Source: Anaerolineae bacterium (GTDB lineage Bacteria > Chloroflexota > Anaerolineae > Aggregatilineales > Phototrophicaceae). Taken from it: a DNA stretch of 64,000 nt. The stretch's first letter is position 1, and the number at the start of each line of letters is the position of its first letter. A program made the translations under genes and the position numbers. Below, piece after piece: positions 53,000 to 61,688 of this stretch. The notes beneath the pieces are model-generated. The model ran no database searches, was not told the origin of the DNA, and saw only the letters and a list, made by a program, of their open reading frames with translations. The stretch is taken from the NCBI GenBank assembly GCA_022824365.1, contig JAJEAA010000015.1, positions 1 through 64,000 on the forward strand, read 5' to 3'.

Positions 53000-54046
53000 A
53001 TGTCTCGATTGTTTCTCTTATTATGTCGCGCCGCCTCAGCGCTGATCCTCCCCTGCCTGCTATGCCTCGCCGCCGCCGCTGATGACCGGGAGACGCAAGC
53101 CTGCGCCGACGACACGCTCAACTTTGGCTTCTACGCCTTCTTCGACCCCGTCAGCTACAGCGCCGACGCTGACTCGGACTCGGAAGGCTTCCATGAGCAT
53201 CTCGGCTACGAAGCGGATTTGCTGACCGCCCTGGAAGCGATGCAAGGCGCCGGGCTGTCATTCACTCGCCATCCGATCCCGGTCTTTGATGAGATTTGGT
53301 TGGCTTCCGCCACTCCGCAATACGATATTGTCGGCGGCGGCATCACCATCCTCGATTCGCGCCGGCGCGACGCGGCGGGAGAAGAGCGAGTCACCTTCAC
53401 CTCCGGTCATATCATCTTTCGGCAGTCTCTGCTGGCTCGCGCCGAAGATGCGGAACGGCTGAGCGGCTACGACAAGCTGAGCAGCGATCTGCGGATCGGC
53501 GCCTTGACCAGCACGACCGGTGAGGGTCGCCTGCTGGAATTGACCGGCTATGTTGATGAAAATGGCGTCCTGGCTGCTGGCGTCAAGATCAATACGCCGA
53601 TGGGCGCGCTGATCGCCGATGGCAGCGATGATTACGTCATCACGCCGGCCGGCGAATCGCCGAGCCTCGTGGAGCGGACGGGGCTGCATCCGCCCCTCGA
53701 GACGATGCCGCAAGTCGTCTATCTGGGCGGCGAGCAAGGCGAAAGCGAACTGATTGAGGCGCTGCATGACAAGACGATAGACGCCTTCGCCCGCGGCGAT
53801 CTTGGCAATCAGACCGCTGCCCACGCTTCCGAAGGCAACCTGGTGGTGGCCGCCCGCGATGACAAAATCGAATATGGCGGTTTCAGCCTCGACCTGCAAG
53901 ATATGGAGTTGAGGGCCTGCCTCGATGCGAAAATCAACTGGCTGACGGATGACCGGCGCATCGGTTATGGCGACTGGGTGGAGCAGCCCATGGTATTCAT
54001 GGGGCGCGCCCAAATGTGGAACGAGCGGGAATCGCAAGAGGACTAA
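53000..54046 (+). CDS. Orphan family-3 solute-binding protein
   Basis: Exported protein of 348 residues related to amino-acid-type (family 3) binding proteins. The signal peptide MSRLFLLLCRAASALILPCL ends near LAAAADD, and the mature protein begins with a disulfide-prone CADDTLNFGFYAFFDPVSY. LGYEADLLTALEAM and YDIVGGGITILDSRRR fit the ligand-binding lobes. ATG 53000 has GAGAGAG upstream. No permease or ATPase lies next to it. It may serve a distant importer or a sensor. Many Asp and Glu residues suggest a cationic or polar ligand, which is only a guess. Confidence 0.75.
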   Translation: MSRLFLLLCRAASALILPCLLCLAAAADDRETQACADDTLNFGFYAFFDPVSYSADADSDSEGFHEHLGYEADLLTALEAMQGAGLSFTRHPIPVFDEIWLASATPQYDIVGGGITILDSRRRDAAGEERVTFTSGHIIFRQSLLARAEDAERLSGYDKLSSDLRIGALTSTTGEGRLLELTGYVDENGVLAAGVKINTPMGALIADGSDDYVITPAGESPSLVERTGLHPPLETMPQVVYLGGEQGESELIEALHDKTIDAFARGDLGNQTAAHASEGNLVVAARDDKIEYGGFSLDLQDMELRACLDAKINWLTDDRRIGYGDWVEQPMVFMGRAQMWNERESQED

Positions 54047-54082
54047 TCAGCCCGATCCCAATTGGCGTCGCTGCCGCATCCC

Positions 54083-55078
54083 CTATTGGTCGCTCCAGCC
54101 GGCCGCTGCTTCGCCCCGGTCAAGCGCGTCGCGGATGCTGGCGGCAGCCTCCTCCGTGACCCAGGCGCTCCAGACATCTTCATGTTCGTCCAGCCACCAA
54201 AACGCGCTTTCGCTGTAGCTGGCTTCGTTATCGTGCCGCCAAAGCGCGAGTTCGGTGTAGAGATCAGACGTCATGTCCCAGTGGCGCAGCATCGTGGCGA
54301 CCGCTGGCGCGCGCATGACGAAATCTAGCGGTGCGACGATCAGCAGCGCCGTTTCTCCATAAGCGCAGGCTTTGTCGCTTGCCCAGCACTCATCGCTGTA
54401 GGGCGGCTCCGCCAACTGCGTCATGTCCAGTTTCAGCGAAGGCAGCATCACGCTGTCCAGGTAACCCAGCCAAGCTTCGCCTTTGTCGTAAGCATCAAAG
54501 AGACTCTTATACAAGACCGCTTCCGACTCCGGCGCCGCCAGCATGACATGATCGGCCAAGCCATAGCCGCGCGCTTGCTCTTTGTTGACGCCGTTGCAAG
54601 CCCAAACCTCGGGGCAAGATAACAATCGCGCCTTGCCCTCGCTGTCGGCTGTGGCGAAGAGACTCTGATATTGTGCTTCCTTTAAGTCTTCGACGCTGTC
54701 CAATTCGGGATGCGCCTCTTGCAGATAAGACGGAATCATATATGCGGATTGCGACAGCCGGCTCAGGCTCTCGCCAAGGGACGCCACATCTCCGCTCATT
54801 GCCGCGACCTCCCAGGGTTCGCTCAGGTTCGGCAGCCAAGCCTCCATCATGATATCGGTTTCCCCAGCCCGCACGCTTGCGAATACATCATTTGCGCTTC
54901 CCGACATCGTCGATGTGGGGAATCCATAACCTTTTTCCACGATGTATTGGGCGATTCGAGTCTGCAGCCGGATGGTATCCCAGACCGGATACCCGAAAAC
55001 GATGGACTCCTCTTCCGCCCAAACTCCACTCGCCGTCAATACAGCAATACAGCACAAAATGAGTAACCGTCCTATCAT
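54083..55078 (-). CDS. Glycine betaine/quaternary-amine binding protein (OpuAC type)
   Basis: Exported binding protein of 331 residues. The signal peptide is MIGRLLILCCIAVLTASGVW plus AEEES. The mature part (VFGYPVWDTIRLQTRIAQYI, then GETDIMMEAWLPNLSEPWEV) matches the OpuAC fold, including Trp residues that would form the aromatic box for trimethylammonium groups. ATG 55078 is preferred over 55102. It is convergent with the other orphan binder (36 bp apart) and has no transporter subunits nearby. It might bind betaine, choline or proline betaine. Confidence 0.82.
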   Translation of the reverse strand: MIGRLLILCCIAVLTASGVWAEEESIVFGYPVWDTIRLQTRIAQYIVEKGYGFPTSTMSGSANDVFASVRAGETDIMMEAWLPNLSEPWEVAAMSGDVASLGESLSRLSQSAYMIPSYLQEAHPELDSVEDLKEAQYQSLFATADSEGKARLLSCPEVWACNGVNKEQARGYGLADHVMLAAPESEAVLYKSLFDAYDKGEAWLGYLDSVMLPSLKLDMTQLAEPPYSDECWASDKACAYGETALLIVAPLDFVMRAPAVATMLRHWDMTSDLYTELALWRHDNEASYSESAFWWLDEHEDVWSAWVTEEAAASIRDALDRGEAAAGWSDQ

Positions 55079-55250
55079 GATCCTCGCCCCTTGCCGGTTC
55101 AAATTGCTCTACGCCACTACCCAGGATTATATCACGCTGGATCTGCTAGTCTCTATTTTAACGCGCCGCCGTCGCCGTCCGCGCGAGCAGAACATGTCCG
55201 CTATTTTATGTGAGCGCGGAGAGTCCTTTCCGCTGCCGCCGAGCGCTTGT

Positions 55251-55256
55251 TATAAT
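55251..55256 (+). promoter_or_regulatory. Candidate -10 box for VOC gene
   Basis: TATAAT at 55251-55256 lies 32 bases before the ATG at 55288, with AGGAG in between. The -35 region (TTTCCG near 55227) is a poor match, so only the -10 is credible. Confidence 0.4.
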
Positions 55257-55287
55257 TGGCGGCGTCTAAAGTCCTAAAGGAGCGCGC

Positions 55288-55710
55288 ATGCCAATCGGAA
55301 CTCAGAATCAGACAATCGCCGGTCTCGGCACGCATCACATCGCCGTGCAGACCCAGGATTACGAAGCGTCGGTCGCCTTCTATACCGAGGTCATGGGAAT
55401 GAACAAGGCGGTTGAATTCAGCAGTGGCGGGCGCCGCGTTGCCTTGCTCGATATCGGCGATGGCAGCCATCTCGAGCTATTCGAGCCCGTCCCGGGAACC
55501 TCGCCATCCGGCAATGCGGAAGGCAATGTCGTCTTTCACTTCGCGCTGGCGACCACCGATATCGAACCTGCCCTTGAGCGTGTGCGCGCGGCCGGGATGG
55601 AAATCACGACCGAGTTGAAAACGGTCGACTTGGGATCGCTGAATGTGACGATCGCCTTCTTCAAAGGACCGGGCGGCGAAGTGGTCGAGTTCTTCCAGGT
55701 CAACAACTAG
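55288..55710 (+). CDS. VOC (glyoxalase/dioxygenase) family protein
   Basis: Single VOC protein of 140 residues made of two beta-alpha-beta3 units. The first holds THHIAVQTQDYEASVAFYTEVMGM, with His as a likely metal ligand, and the end GGEVVEFFQVNN gives a Glu ligand. DGSHLELFEP and FHFALATTDIEPALERVRAAG are further landmarks. It could be a glyoxalase, epimerase (methylmalonyl-CoA epimerase is a VOC protein) or dioxygenase; the sequence does not decide. AGGAG precedes ATG. It converges with the Rieske gene with a four-base overlap. Confidence 0.82.
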   Translation: MPIGTQNQTIAGLGTHHIAVQTQDYEASVAFYTEVMGMNKAVEFSSGGRRVALLDIGDGSHLELFEPVPGTSPSGNAEGNVVFHFALATTDIEPALERVRAAGMEITTELKTVDLGSLNVTIAFFKGPGGEVVEFFQVNN

Positions 55711-56063
55711 ACTTCGACGTAAATCGCCTCATCGCGAATGATAACGGGGTAGCGCCGGAGCTTGCTGCGGTCGGTCAGGCATTGGCCCGTGTGCAGGTCA
55801 AATTCCCAGCCATGCCAAGGGCAGCGCAATATCTCGTTCTCCCGCCCCCAGATGAATTCCCCCGGTTTGCTCGGCAGGGTCGTCCCGCCCAGCGCGCCGC
55901 GGCAGACGGGCGCGAATTCGTGCGGGCAGAGGTTGAGCACAGCCACGATTTGCGAGCCAGTGTTAAAAACGCCGATGGACTTGTCGGCCGCTTCGATGAT
56001 ACGGCTCTCGCCGACCGCGAGTTCGTCCAGCGCGCTGACGTAGACCTCTGATTTAGACGGCAT
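55707..56063 (-). CDS. Rieske [2Fe-2S] protein
   Basis: Small Rieske ferredoxin-type protein, 118 residues. The cluster ligands are C46-P-H48 and C81-P-W-H84 (CPHEF and CPWHGWEFD), separated by 32 residues, longer than in many ferredoxins. The ATG lies inside the end of the amidohydrolase gene (11-base overlap), so the two are translated together. It may carry electrons to an oxygenase encoded elsewhere or act with the amidohydrolase in degradation of an aromatic-type compound. Confidence 0.85.
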   Translation of the reverse strand: MPSKSEVYVSALDELAVGESRIIEAADKSIGVFNTGSQIVAVLNLCPHEFAPVCRGALGGTTLPSKPGEFIWGRENEILRCPWHGWEFDLHTGQCLTDRSKLRRYPVIIRDEAIYVEV

Positions 56064-57132
56064 ATTGCCCGACCTCCAGACCATAGACTTCCAACGCGTT
56101 GCGGTACATCACGGCATCGCGCAGGCCAGACTCCAACTGACGCATGGCGAAGTCCGGCGTATCGCCGTCCCAATGCGGATAATCGCTGGAGAACATCAGC
56201 ATCTTTTCCGCCTGGAACATCTCCAGCACCTGCCGAAAATGCCGGTTGTCACCCGGCTCCTCGATCGGCTGGGTCGTCAGCATGAAATGCTCCTCGATGA
56301 TCTCGCTCGGTCGGCGCGTCAGCCAGGGCGTCGTCGCGCGCAGCGATTTCCAGTTCTTGTCCAGCCGCCACATCATCGCGGGCAGCCAGGCCACGCCGCC
56401 TTCAACGAAGACGAATTTCAATGTCGGAAACTTCTGAAAGACGCCTTCCACCACCAGGCTGACGAGCTGCGTCATATAGGATGTCGCCAGCAGCGTATGC
56501 CATTCGAGATAGTTGGCGACCAAACCGGCCGTCCCGCCCGAGCCGGCGATGCCGACGCCTTCCAAGCCCGGATGAATCGCCAGAGGCAGGTTGTACTGCG
56601 AAGCCGCTTCATAGAGCGGATGAAAATAGCTATGCCCCAGGGGAAAGGGCGAGCCGCTGGCCATCAGCACCTGGACCACGCGCGGATGATCGCCAAGCCG
56701 GTGGATCTCTTGCACGGCCAGTTCGATATTGCTGAAGGCGATGGTGATCGACGCCAGGTAGCGCTCATCGACCGGCAGCCATTCCTCGACGAAGAAAGTG
56801 TTGATGGCGGAGAGGGCCGCCGCCGAATAATGCGCGTCGGGCGAGACGCAATGCTCCATCACCTCCATCGGGTTCAGCACGGCGTAGTCGATATCGTAGA
56901 CATCGAGGAAATGCGTCGCCATCGTCTCGGGATACTTTTCGATGCGGCGCCCGTCGGCGGTCACGCTGTCGGCGCGCATGACGCCGTTGGGGTTGAAGTA
57001 GTTGGGGTGGCCCGCGCCCCGGTCCCCGCGCAAATAACGCGAGCGCCAGGGTTCGTCCAAGTACTCCGCCACCCGCTCGTGGATCGGCACCGGATGCAGG
57101 TCGGTATCGATAATCATTTTTGACTTTGGCAT
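56053..57132 (-). CDS. Amidohydrolase (ACMSD-like, metal-dependent TIM barrel)
   Basis: Protein of 359 residues in the amidohydrolase-2 family, to which ACMSD decarboxylases belong. The metal site is D11-L-H13, with His187 in AIHPGLEG and Asp317 in FSSDYPHWDGD. ATG 57132 is preferred because GAGGTGAAC lies five bases upstream; reading from 57162 would begin in the promoter area. Members decarboxylate or hydrolyse aromatic and cyclic acids. The overlap with a Rieske gene suggests a catabolic unit; substrate unknown. Confidence 0.87.
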   Translation of the reverse strand: MPKSKMIIDTDLHPVPIHERVAEYLDEPWRSRYLRGDRGAGHPNYFNPNGVMRADSVTADGRRIEKYPETMATHFLDVYDIDYAVLNPMEVMEHCVSPDAHYSAAALSAINTFFVEEWLPVDERYLASITIAFSNIELAVQEIHRLGDHPRVVQVLMASGSPFPLGHSYFHPLYEAASQYNLPLAIHPGLEGVGIAGSGGTAGLVANYLEWHTLLATSYMTQLVSLVVEGVFQKFPTLKFVFVEGGVAWLPAMMWRLDKNWKSLRATTPWLTRRPSEIIEEHFMLTTQPIEEPGDNRHFRQVLEMFQAEKMLMFSSDYPHWDGDTPDFAMRQLESGLRDAVMYRNALEVYGLEVGQYAV

Positions 57133-57252
57133 CGATTGTTCACCTCGAGTGAAATATAACACATTGTTTGCAAATTCTCCTTCACTGTGACAGACTACAA
57201 GCAGCCAAATACGGCTTTGCTTTCTGTAAAGATCTTAGAGACAGGATGAATC

Positions 57253-58557
57253 ATGAAACTCAGATTGCTTCTTGTACTTCTCTTGAGCGGCTTGCTGGCG
57301 AGCCTCGCGGGCGCTCAAGACCAAGTCACCGTCAAACTGTGGATGCACAATCACGCGCCGCGCGTCGCCATCGACGAAGAGCTCATCGCCGAATTCATGG
57401 AGGAGAATCCGGATATCAACGTCGAATACGAAATCGTCGATGATTACTTCACCGCCTTGCAAACGGCGCTGGCTTCCGGCGCGGGACCCGATGTCTTCAA
57501 CCAGTTCACGCTCTTCAACGGTCAGTTCTACGCCCAGGGCTTGCTGGCGCCGGTGGATCCCGTTGCCATGGGCTATCAGACAATTGAGGACGTGTACGCC
57601 CGTTATGGCGAAGGCTTCATCGGCGAGCGCGTGCTCGCGGGCGATACCTTCAATGGCGAGCTTTACGGCGTCCCGACCGAACTGAGCAATTACGCCTGCT
57701 ATGCCAATGACGACCTCTAGCTGGAAGCTGGCTTGGACCCGGCCACCGATTTCCCGACGACCTGGGATGGCTTGATTGACGCCGCCCTGCAACTCACCAA
57801 ACGTGATGAAGACGGCGCGCTGGTTCAACGCGGCTTTGATTTCAATTGGTCAGCCAATATCTATATGATGTTGCACTTCGACCCGATGGTGATGCAGTTG
57901 GGCAACAGCATGATTGACGAAGTTGCCTACACCGCCGACATCAACAACGACAACGTGAAACGCGTCATGCAATACTGGAGCGATATCGTCAATGTGCACG
58001 AGATCGGCGGTCCTCAATATACCGTCTCCCGCAACGCCTTCAACGCTGGCGAGCTGGCCACGGAATGCACCTTCGGCAATTGGGGCACCCCGGGCATGGA
58101 AGCGGCCGGCATCAATTACAGCATCCATAATATCCCCCGCTGGGAAGATGCCGTCAACGATCTCGGCTTCGCCACCTACGCTTTCTACTTGCAAGTCAAT
58201 GCCGATTCCCCGCGCGAAGTGCAAGAGGCGGGCTGGAAACTGGTCGCCAAATTGACCAGCAGACCGGATCGCTATCTCAACGAAGCGGCGCTCTTCCAAC
58301 CGGTGGCTGAATACCTGGAGACCGAAGATTTCCAGAATAACGAGATCATGCCGGTCTTCCTGGATGAGCTTTATCGCGGGCAGTACCATCCGCGTTTCGC
58401 CAATTTCGCCGAGGTCGGCGATGCTTTGGGCCGCGCCCGCGACCGTATCGTGCTCGGCGGCGAGGATATGGATGTCGTCTTGCAGGAAGCCGAAGACGAA
58501 GTCAACGCCATCCTGGAACGCGCCCTGGCTGATATTGAAGCGGCCGGCGGCGCTTGA
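57253..58557 (+). pseudogene. Sugar-binding protein frame with one in-frame stop
   Basis: Family 1 sugar-binding protein, 434 codons in one frame. The signal peptide is MKLRLLLVLLLSGLLASLAG, with cleavage before QDQVTV. TAG at 57718-57720 interrupts ...YANDDL-stop-LEAGLDPATDF... at a site where relatives normally carry an aromatic or other large residue. No frameshift is seen, and sequence on both sides stays typical (ALASGAGPDVFNQF before, PTTWDGLIDAALQL after). TAG is one base from CAG, TGG, TAC, TAT or TTG codons. The stop would remove about two thirds of the protein, so importer 57253-60505 may lack its binder unless the stop is read through or is a sequencing error. Confidence 0.85.
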
Positions 58558-58564
58558 TTGAGCC

Positions 58565-58670
58565 GCGCCCCCGCCCTAAATCCCTCCCCCAAAATGAGGG
58601 AGGGACTTGTCTGTCGAATCTCACATTCACCCCTTCCCTCTTTATGGGGGAAGGGGCCCGGGGATGCGGG
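58565..58670. repeat. Family C hairpin repeat between binding protein and permease genes
   Basis: TCCCTCCC (58581-58588) pairs with GGGAGGGA (58598-58605), and CCCCTTCCC (58630-58638) with GGGAAGGGG (58648-58656). It fills most of the 135-bp gap between the binding-protein frame (stop 58557) and the permease start (58693). The 27-base second hairpin is identical to the copy at 38503-38529. Confidence 0.8.
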
Positions 58671-58692
58671 CTGATAGGAGAATCCAATTCAA

Positions 58693-59610
58693 ATGATCAG
58701 CCTCTACCGCCGCGTGTGGGGCGACAAGAATGTCATCAGCCGCCGTCAATACTGGGGGCTGATCTTCGTCTTGCCCTGCATTCTCTTCTTCATAGTCTTC
58801 TTTCTTTATCCCCTGCTGACCGGCTTTTATCTCAGTCTGACCAAATTTACGCTGTTGCGTCCGCCGGTATTCATCGGCTTTGACAATTACGCCAATTTGC
58901 TAAAAGACCGGCTCTTCATCAAGTCGATCAGCGTCACGCTGGGATTCGTCTTGGGCAGCACCTTGCCAACAGTGACCTTGTCGCTCTTTGTGGCGCTGCT
59001 CTTTTATCAGAAGTTTCCCGGGCGCGAGGGGCTGAAGCTGATCTTCTTTTCTCCCTTGCTGCCGTCAGTGGCGGTCGTCTCGGTGATCTGGGTGGTTCTG
59101 CTGCATCCCAGCGGCATCTTGACCAGCGTCATCGGTCCCCTGGTCGGCAAAGCCGAGATCACCTGGTTGCACGATCTGACGCTCTCGCCGATCGTGATCG
59201 TGGTCGCCCGCATCTGGTCGGCCATGCCCTTTTATATGTTGATCTGGCTGGCGGGCTTGACGGCGATCCCGCAAGAATTGCGCGATGCCGCCCGCGTCGA
59301 TGGCGCGAACCGCATACAGTCATTCTGGAGCGTGGAGCTGCCGCTGCTGCGCCCGACGGCGGTCTTTGTGCTGGCGGTTTCGACCATTTCCGCCTTTCAG
59401 GGTTTCACGCTGCAATTTGTCATCGCGCCGAATCAAGGCGGACCAGTGGATGTCAATACTACGCTGGGCATCGTGATTTGGAAATACGGCTTTCAGTTCT
59501 TCCGCATGGGCGATGCCGCCGCCGTTTCAGTATTCCTTTTCGCCTGCATCATGGTCGTCACCGGGGCGCAGTTGGCTTTGGGGCGTAGCGACCGACATAC
59601 GATTAACTAG
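58693..59610 (+). CDS. Sugar ABC permease (MalF/UgpA type)
   Basis: Channel subunit of 305 residues. The start MISLYRRVWGDKNVIS leads to WGLIFVLPCILFFIVFFLYP. The EAA loop is LRDAARVDGANRIQSFWSVELP. TAGGAGAATCCAATTCAA precedes ATG 58693, so the ribosome site begins about 17 bases upstream and is weak. It is the second gene of importer five, 14 bases from the next permease. Intact itself, although its binding-protein gene carries a stop. Confidence 0.87.
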   Translation: MISLYRRVWGDKNVISRRQYWGLIFVLPCILFFIVFFLYPLLTGFYLSLTKFTLLRPPVFIGFDNYANLLKDRLFIKSISVTLGFVLGSTLPTVTLSLFVALLFYQKFPGREGLKLIFFSPLLPSVAVVSVIWVVLLHPSGILTSVIGPLVGKAEITWLHDLTLSPIVIVVARIWSAMPFYMLIWLAGLTAIPQELRDAARVDGANRIQSFWSVELPLLRPTAVFVLAVSTISAFQGFTLQFVIAPNQGGPVDVNTTLGIVIWKYGFQFFRMGDAAAVSVFLFACIMVVTGAQLALGRSDRHTIN

Positions 59611-59623
59611 TGAGCGGACCAAA

Positions 59624-60505
59624 ATGGCGAATTCAACAACGACATACGAGAGCAATGCCGCCTTTGAGGCGCGCTTGCGCAAGCGGATCACCAAACTGAT
59701 TCTGTTTTCGACCGGCGCTTTAGTGGCGGTTGTCTTTGGCTTCCCGATGTATTTCATGACCGTATCGGCGTTCAAGGCGGAAGCGGAGATCTTGTCCACG
59801 CCCTTCAAGTGGCTGCCGCAGGAATTCGTCGGTCTTGACCACTATGCCGCCGCCTTTGACCGCGCGCCCATCGGTCAATGGTACGCCAACAGCGTCTTCA
59901 TCGCGGCGGTGCAGGTGTCGGTGGCAATCTTCTTCGCCGCCATGGCTGGCTACGGTTTCGCCAAGTTTCGCTTCCGCGGCCGCAAGCTCTTGTTCGCCTT
60001 GATCCTCAGCATTATGGCGGTGCCCTTTCAGATTCTGCTGATTCCGCTCTATGTCGAAATTCGGCAATTCGGCTGGCACAATACCTACGCCGGCTTGATC
60101 GTCCCCGGCTTGCTCAGCGCCTTCGCCATCTTCATGATGCGGCAGTTCGCTTTTAACATCCCGGATGAATTGCTGGATTCGGCGCGGATCGACGGCGCTT
60201 CCGAGTTCCGCATCTTTTTGACGATCGCTATGCCGCTGCTGGCGCCGGCTTCAGCCAGCCTCGTTATCATCCTCTTTCTCTTCAGTTGGAATAATTTCCT
60301 CTGGCCCCTGGTTGTGGCGCAGGACCGCCATCTGCTTACCTTGCCCGTCGGAATGACTGTCTTCTCCCAACCTTACCGCGGCGAGCCTTTTGTTGGGCCC
60401 GCCATGGCTGTCTCCACGCTCGCCACCTTGCCGGTCGCCCTGCTCTTCATCTTCTTCCAGCGCTACTTCATTGAAGGCATGATGGTCTCCGGGATCAAGG
60501 GATGA
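59624..60505 (+). CDS. Sugar ABC permease (MalG type)
   Basis: Channel subunit of 293 residues. ATG 59624 (MANSTTTYESNAAFEARLRK) is chosen since the frame upstream belongs to the preceding permease. Six helices are present, with the EAA motif LLDSARIDGASEFRIFLTIAMP and the C-terminal QRYFIEGMMVSGIKG. The stop overlaps the epimerase start (ATGA), so the two are probably coupled. Confidence 0.87.
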   Translation: MANSTTTYESNAAFEARLRKRITKLILFSTGALVAVVFGFPMYFMTVSAFKAEAEILSTPFKWLPQEFVGLDHYAAAFDRAPIGQWYANSVFIAAVQVSVAIFFAAMAGYGFAKFRFRGRKLLFALILSIMAVPFQILLIPLYVEIRQFGWHNTYAGLIVPGLLSAFAIFMMRQFAFNIPDELLDSARIDGASEFRIFLTIAMPLLAPASASLVIILFLFSWNNFLWPLVVAQDRHLLTLPVGMTVFSQPYRGEPFVGPAMAVSTLATLPVALLFIFFQRYFIEGMMVSGIKG

Positions 60506-61683
60506 AACGCGCGCGCCTGCTGGAATTGCGCGAAATCTATCGGCGGGAACTCTTCGAGGGCGTCATACCCTTCTGGCTGAATCACTCGCTGGATTATCAG
60601 AACGGCGGCCAGTTCAACTCCCTCGATCGTGATGGCTCGGTCTTTGATACCGACAAGGCGATGTGGCTGCAAGGCCGCGCCCTCTGGATGTTCGCCAAGC
60701 TCTACAACGAGGTAGAACAAAACCCGGAATGGCTGGAGGCCGCCCGGCATATCTACGACTTCATCATGCGCTGCGGCTTCGATACTGACGGTCGCATGTT
60801 TTTCGCCGTCACCGCTGAGGGCGCGCCCCTGCGCAAACGGCGCTACCTCTTCACCGAGACCTTCGCCGTGATTGGCTTGGCCGAATACGCCCGCGCGACC
60901 GGCGACGAGACCGCCTTGCAGCGCGCTATTGATACCTATCGGCTGATCGTCGATCATTTGCAGAACCCGGGCAAGCTGGAACCCAAAGTCTTCCCGCAGA
61001 CGCGCCGCTCAGTGGCGCATAACGTATCTATGATCATGCTGGCGACGACGCAGGAGTTGCGCCTGACCGCCCCGCCTGATCCGCTCTATGACGCCGTCGT
61101 CGATGACGGCCTCGACAAGATCCTCAATCATTTCCTGGACGACGAAGCCGAAGCCGTTTTCGAAGCGCTCGGCGCGGAATATGAACGGCTCGATACCGAC
61201 GATGGCCGCCGTATAACACCGGGGCACGCCATGGAATCAGCCGCCTTCATCCTGCATGAAGCTGTCGAGAGAGATGACGAGTCACTGATTCCGCCGGCTC
61301 TGCGCATGATCGATTATTCGATGGCTCGCGGCTGGGATGAAGATTATGGCGGTTTGCTTTACTTTGTCGATGTCGCCGGCAAACCTCCCACCCGCCTCGA
61401 GTGGGATATGAAGCTCTGGTGGCCCCATGCCGAAGCGCTCTACGCCCTGCTGCTCGCATTTCACATCAGCCGGGACCAGAAGTACGCGCGCTGGTTCGAG
61501 CAGATGCACGAATGGACATTTCAGCATTTTCCCGATCCGGAATACGGCGGCTGGTATGGCTACCTGCATCGCAACGGCAGCTTGTCCACGCCGCTTAAAG
61601 GCGGGATGTGGAAGGGCTTCTTCCATACGCCGCGCGCGCTCTGGCTCTGCTGGGAGCTGCTCGGCGAAATGCTTGACTCATAG
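60502..61683 (+). CDS. AGE-family sugar epimerase/isomerase
   Basis: N-acylglucosamine 2-epimerase superfamily enzyme of 393 residues with an (alpha/alpha)6 barrel. Catalytic His residues are likely those in RITPGHAMESA and GFFHTPRALW. WLQGRALWMFAKLYNE and KLWWPHAEAL line the pocket. Members epimerise or isomerise free sugars such as GlcNAc/ManNAc, mannose/fructose or cellobiose. The start overlaps the permease stop (ATGA), so the enzyme probably processes the imported sugar. No N-acetyl-specific feature is visible. Confidence 0.9.
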   Translation: MKRARLLELREIYRRELFEGVIPFWLNHSLDYQNGGQFNSLDRDGSVFDTDKAMWLQGRALWMFAKLYNEVEQNPEWLEAARHIYDFIMRCGFDTDGRMFFAVTAEGAPLRKRRYLFTETFAVIGLAEYARATGDETALQRAIDTYRLIVDHLQNPGKLEPKVFPQTRRSVAHNVSMIMLATTQELRLTAPPDPLYDAVVDDGLDKILNHFLDDEAEAVFEALGAEYERLDTDDGRRITPGHAMESAAFILHEAVERDDESLIPPALRMIDYSMARGWDEDYGGLLYFVDVAGKPPTRLEWDMKLWWPHAEALYALLLAFHISRDQKYARWFEQMHEWTFQHFPDPEYGGWYGYLHRNGSLSTPLKGGMWKGFFHTPRALWLCWELLGEMLDS

Positions 61684-61688
61684 GGCGA

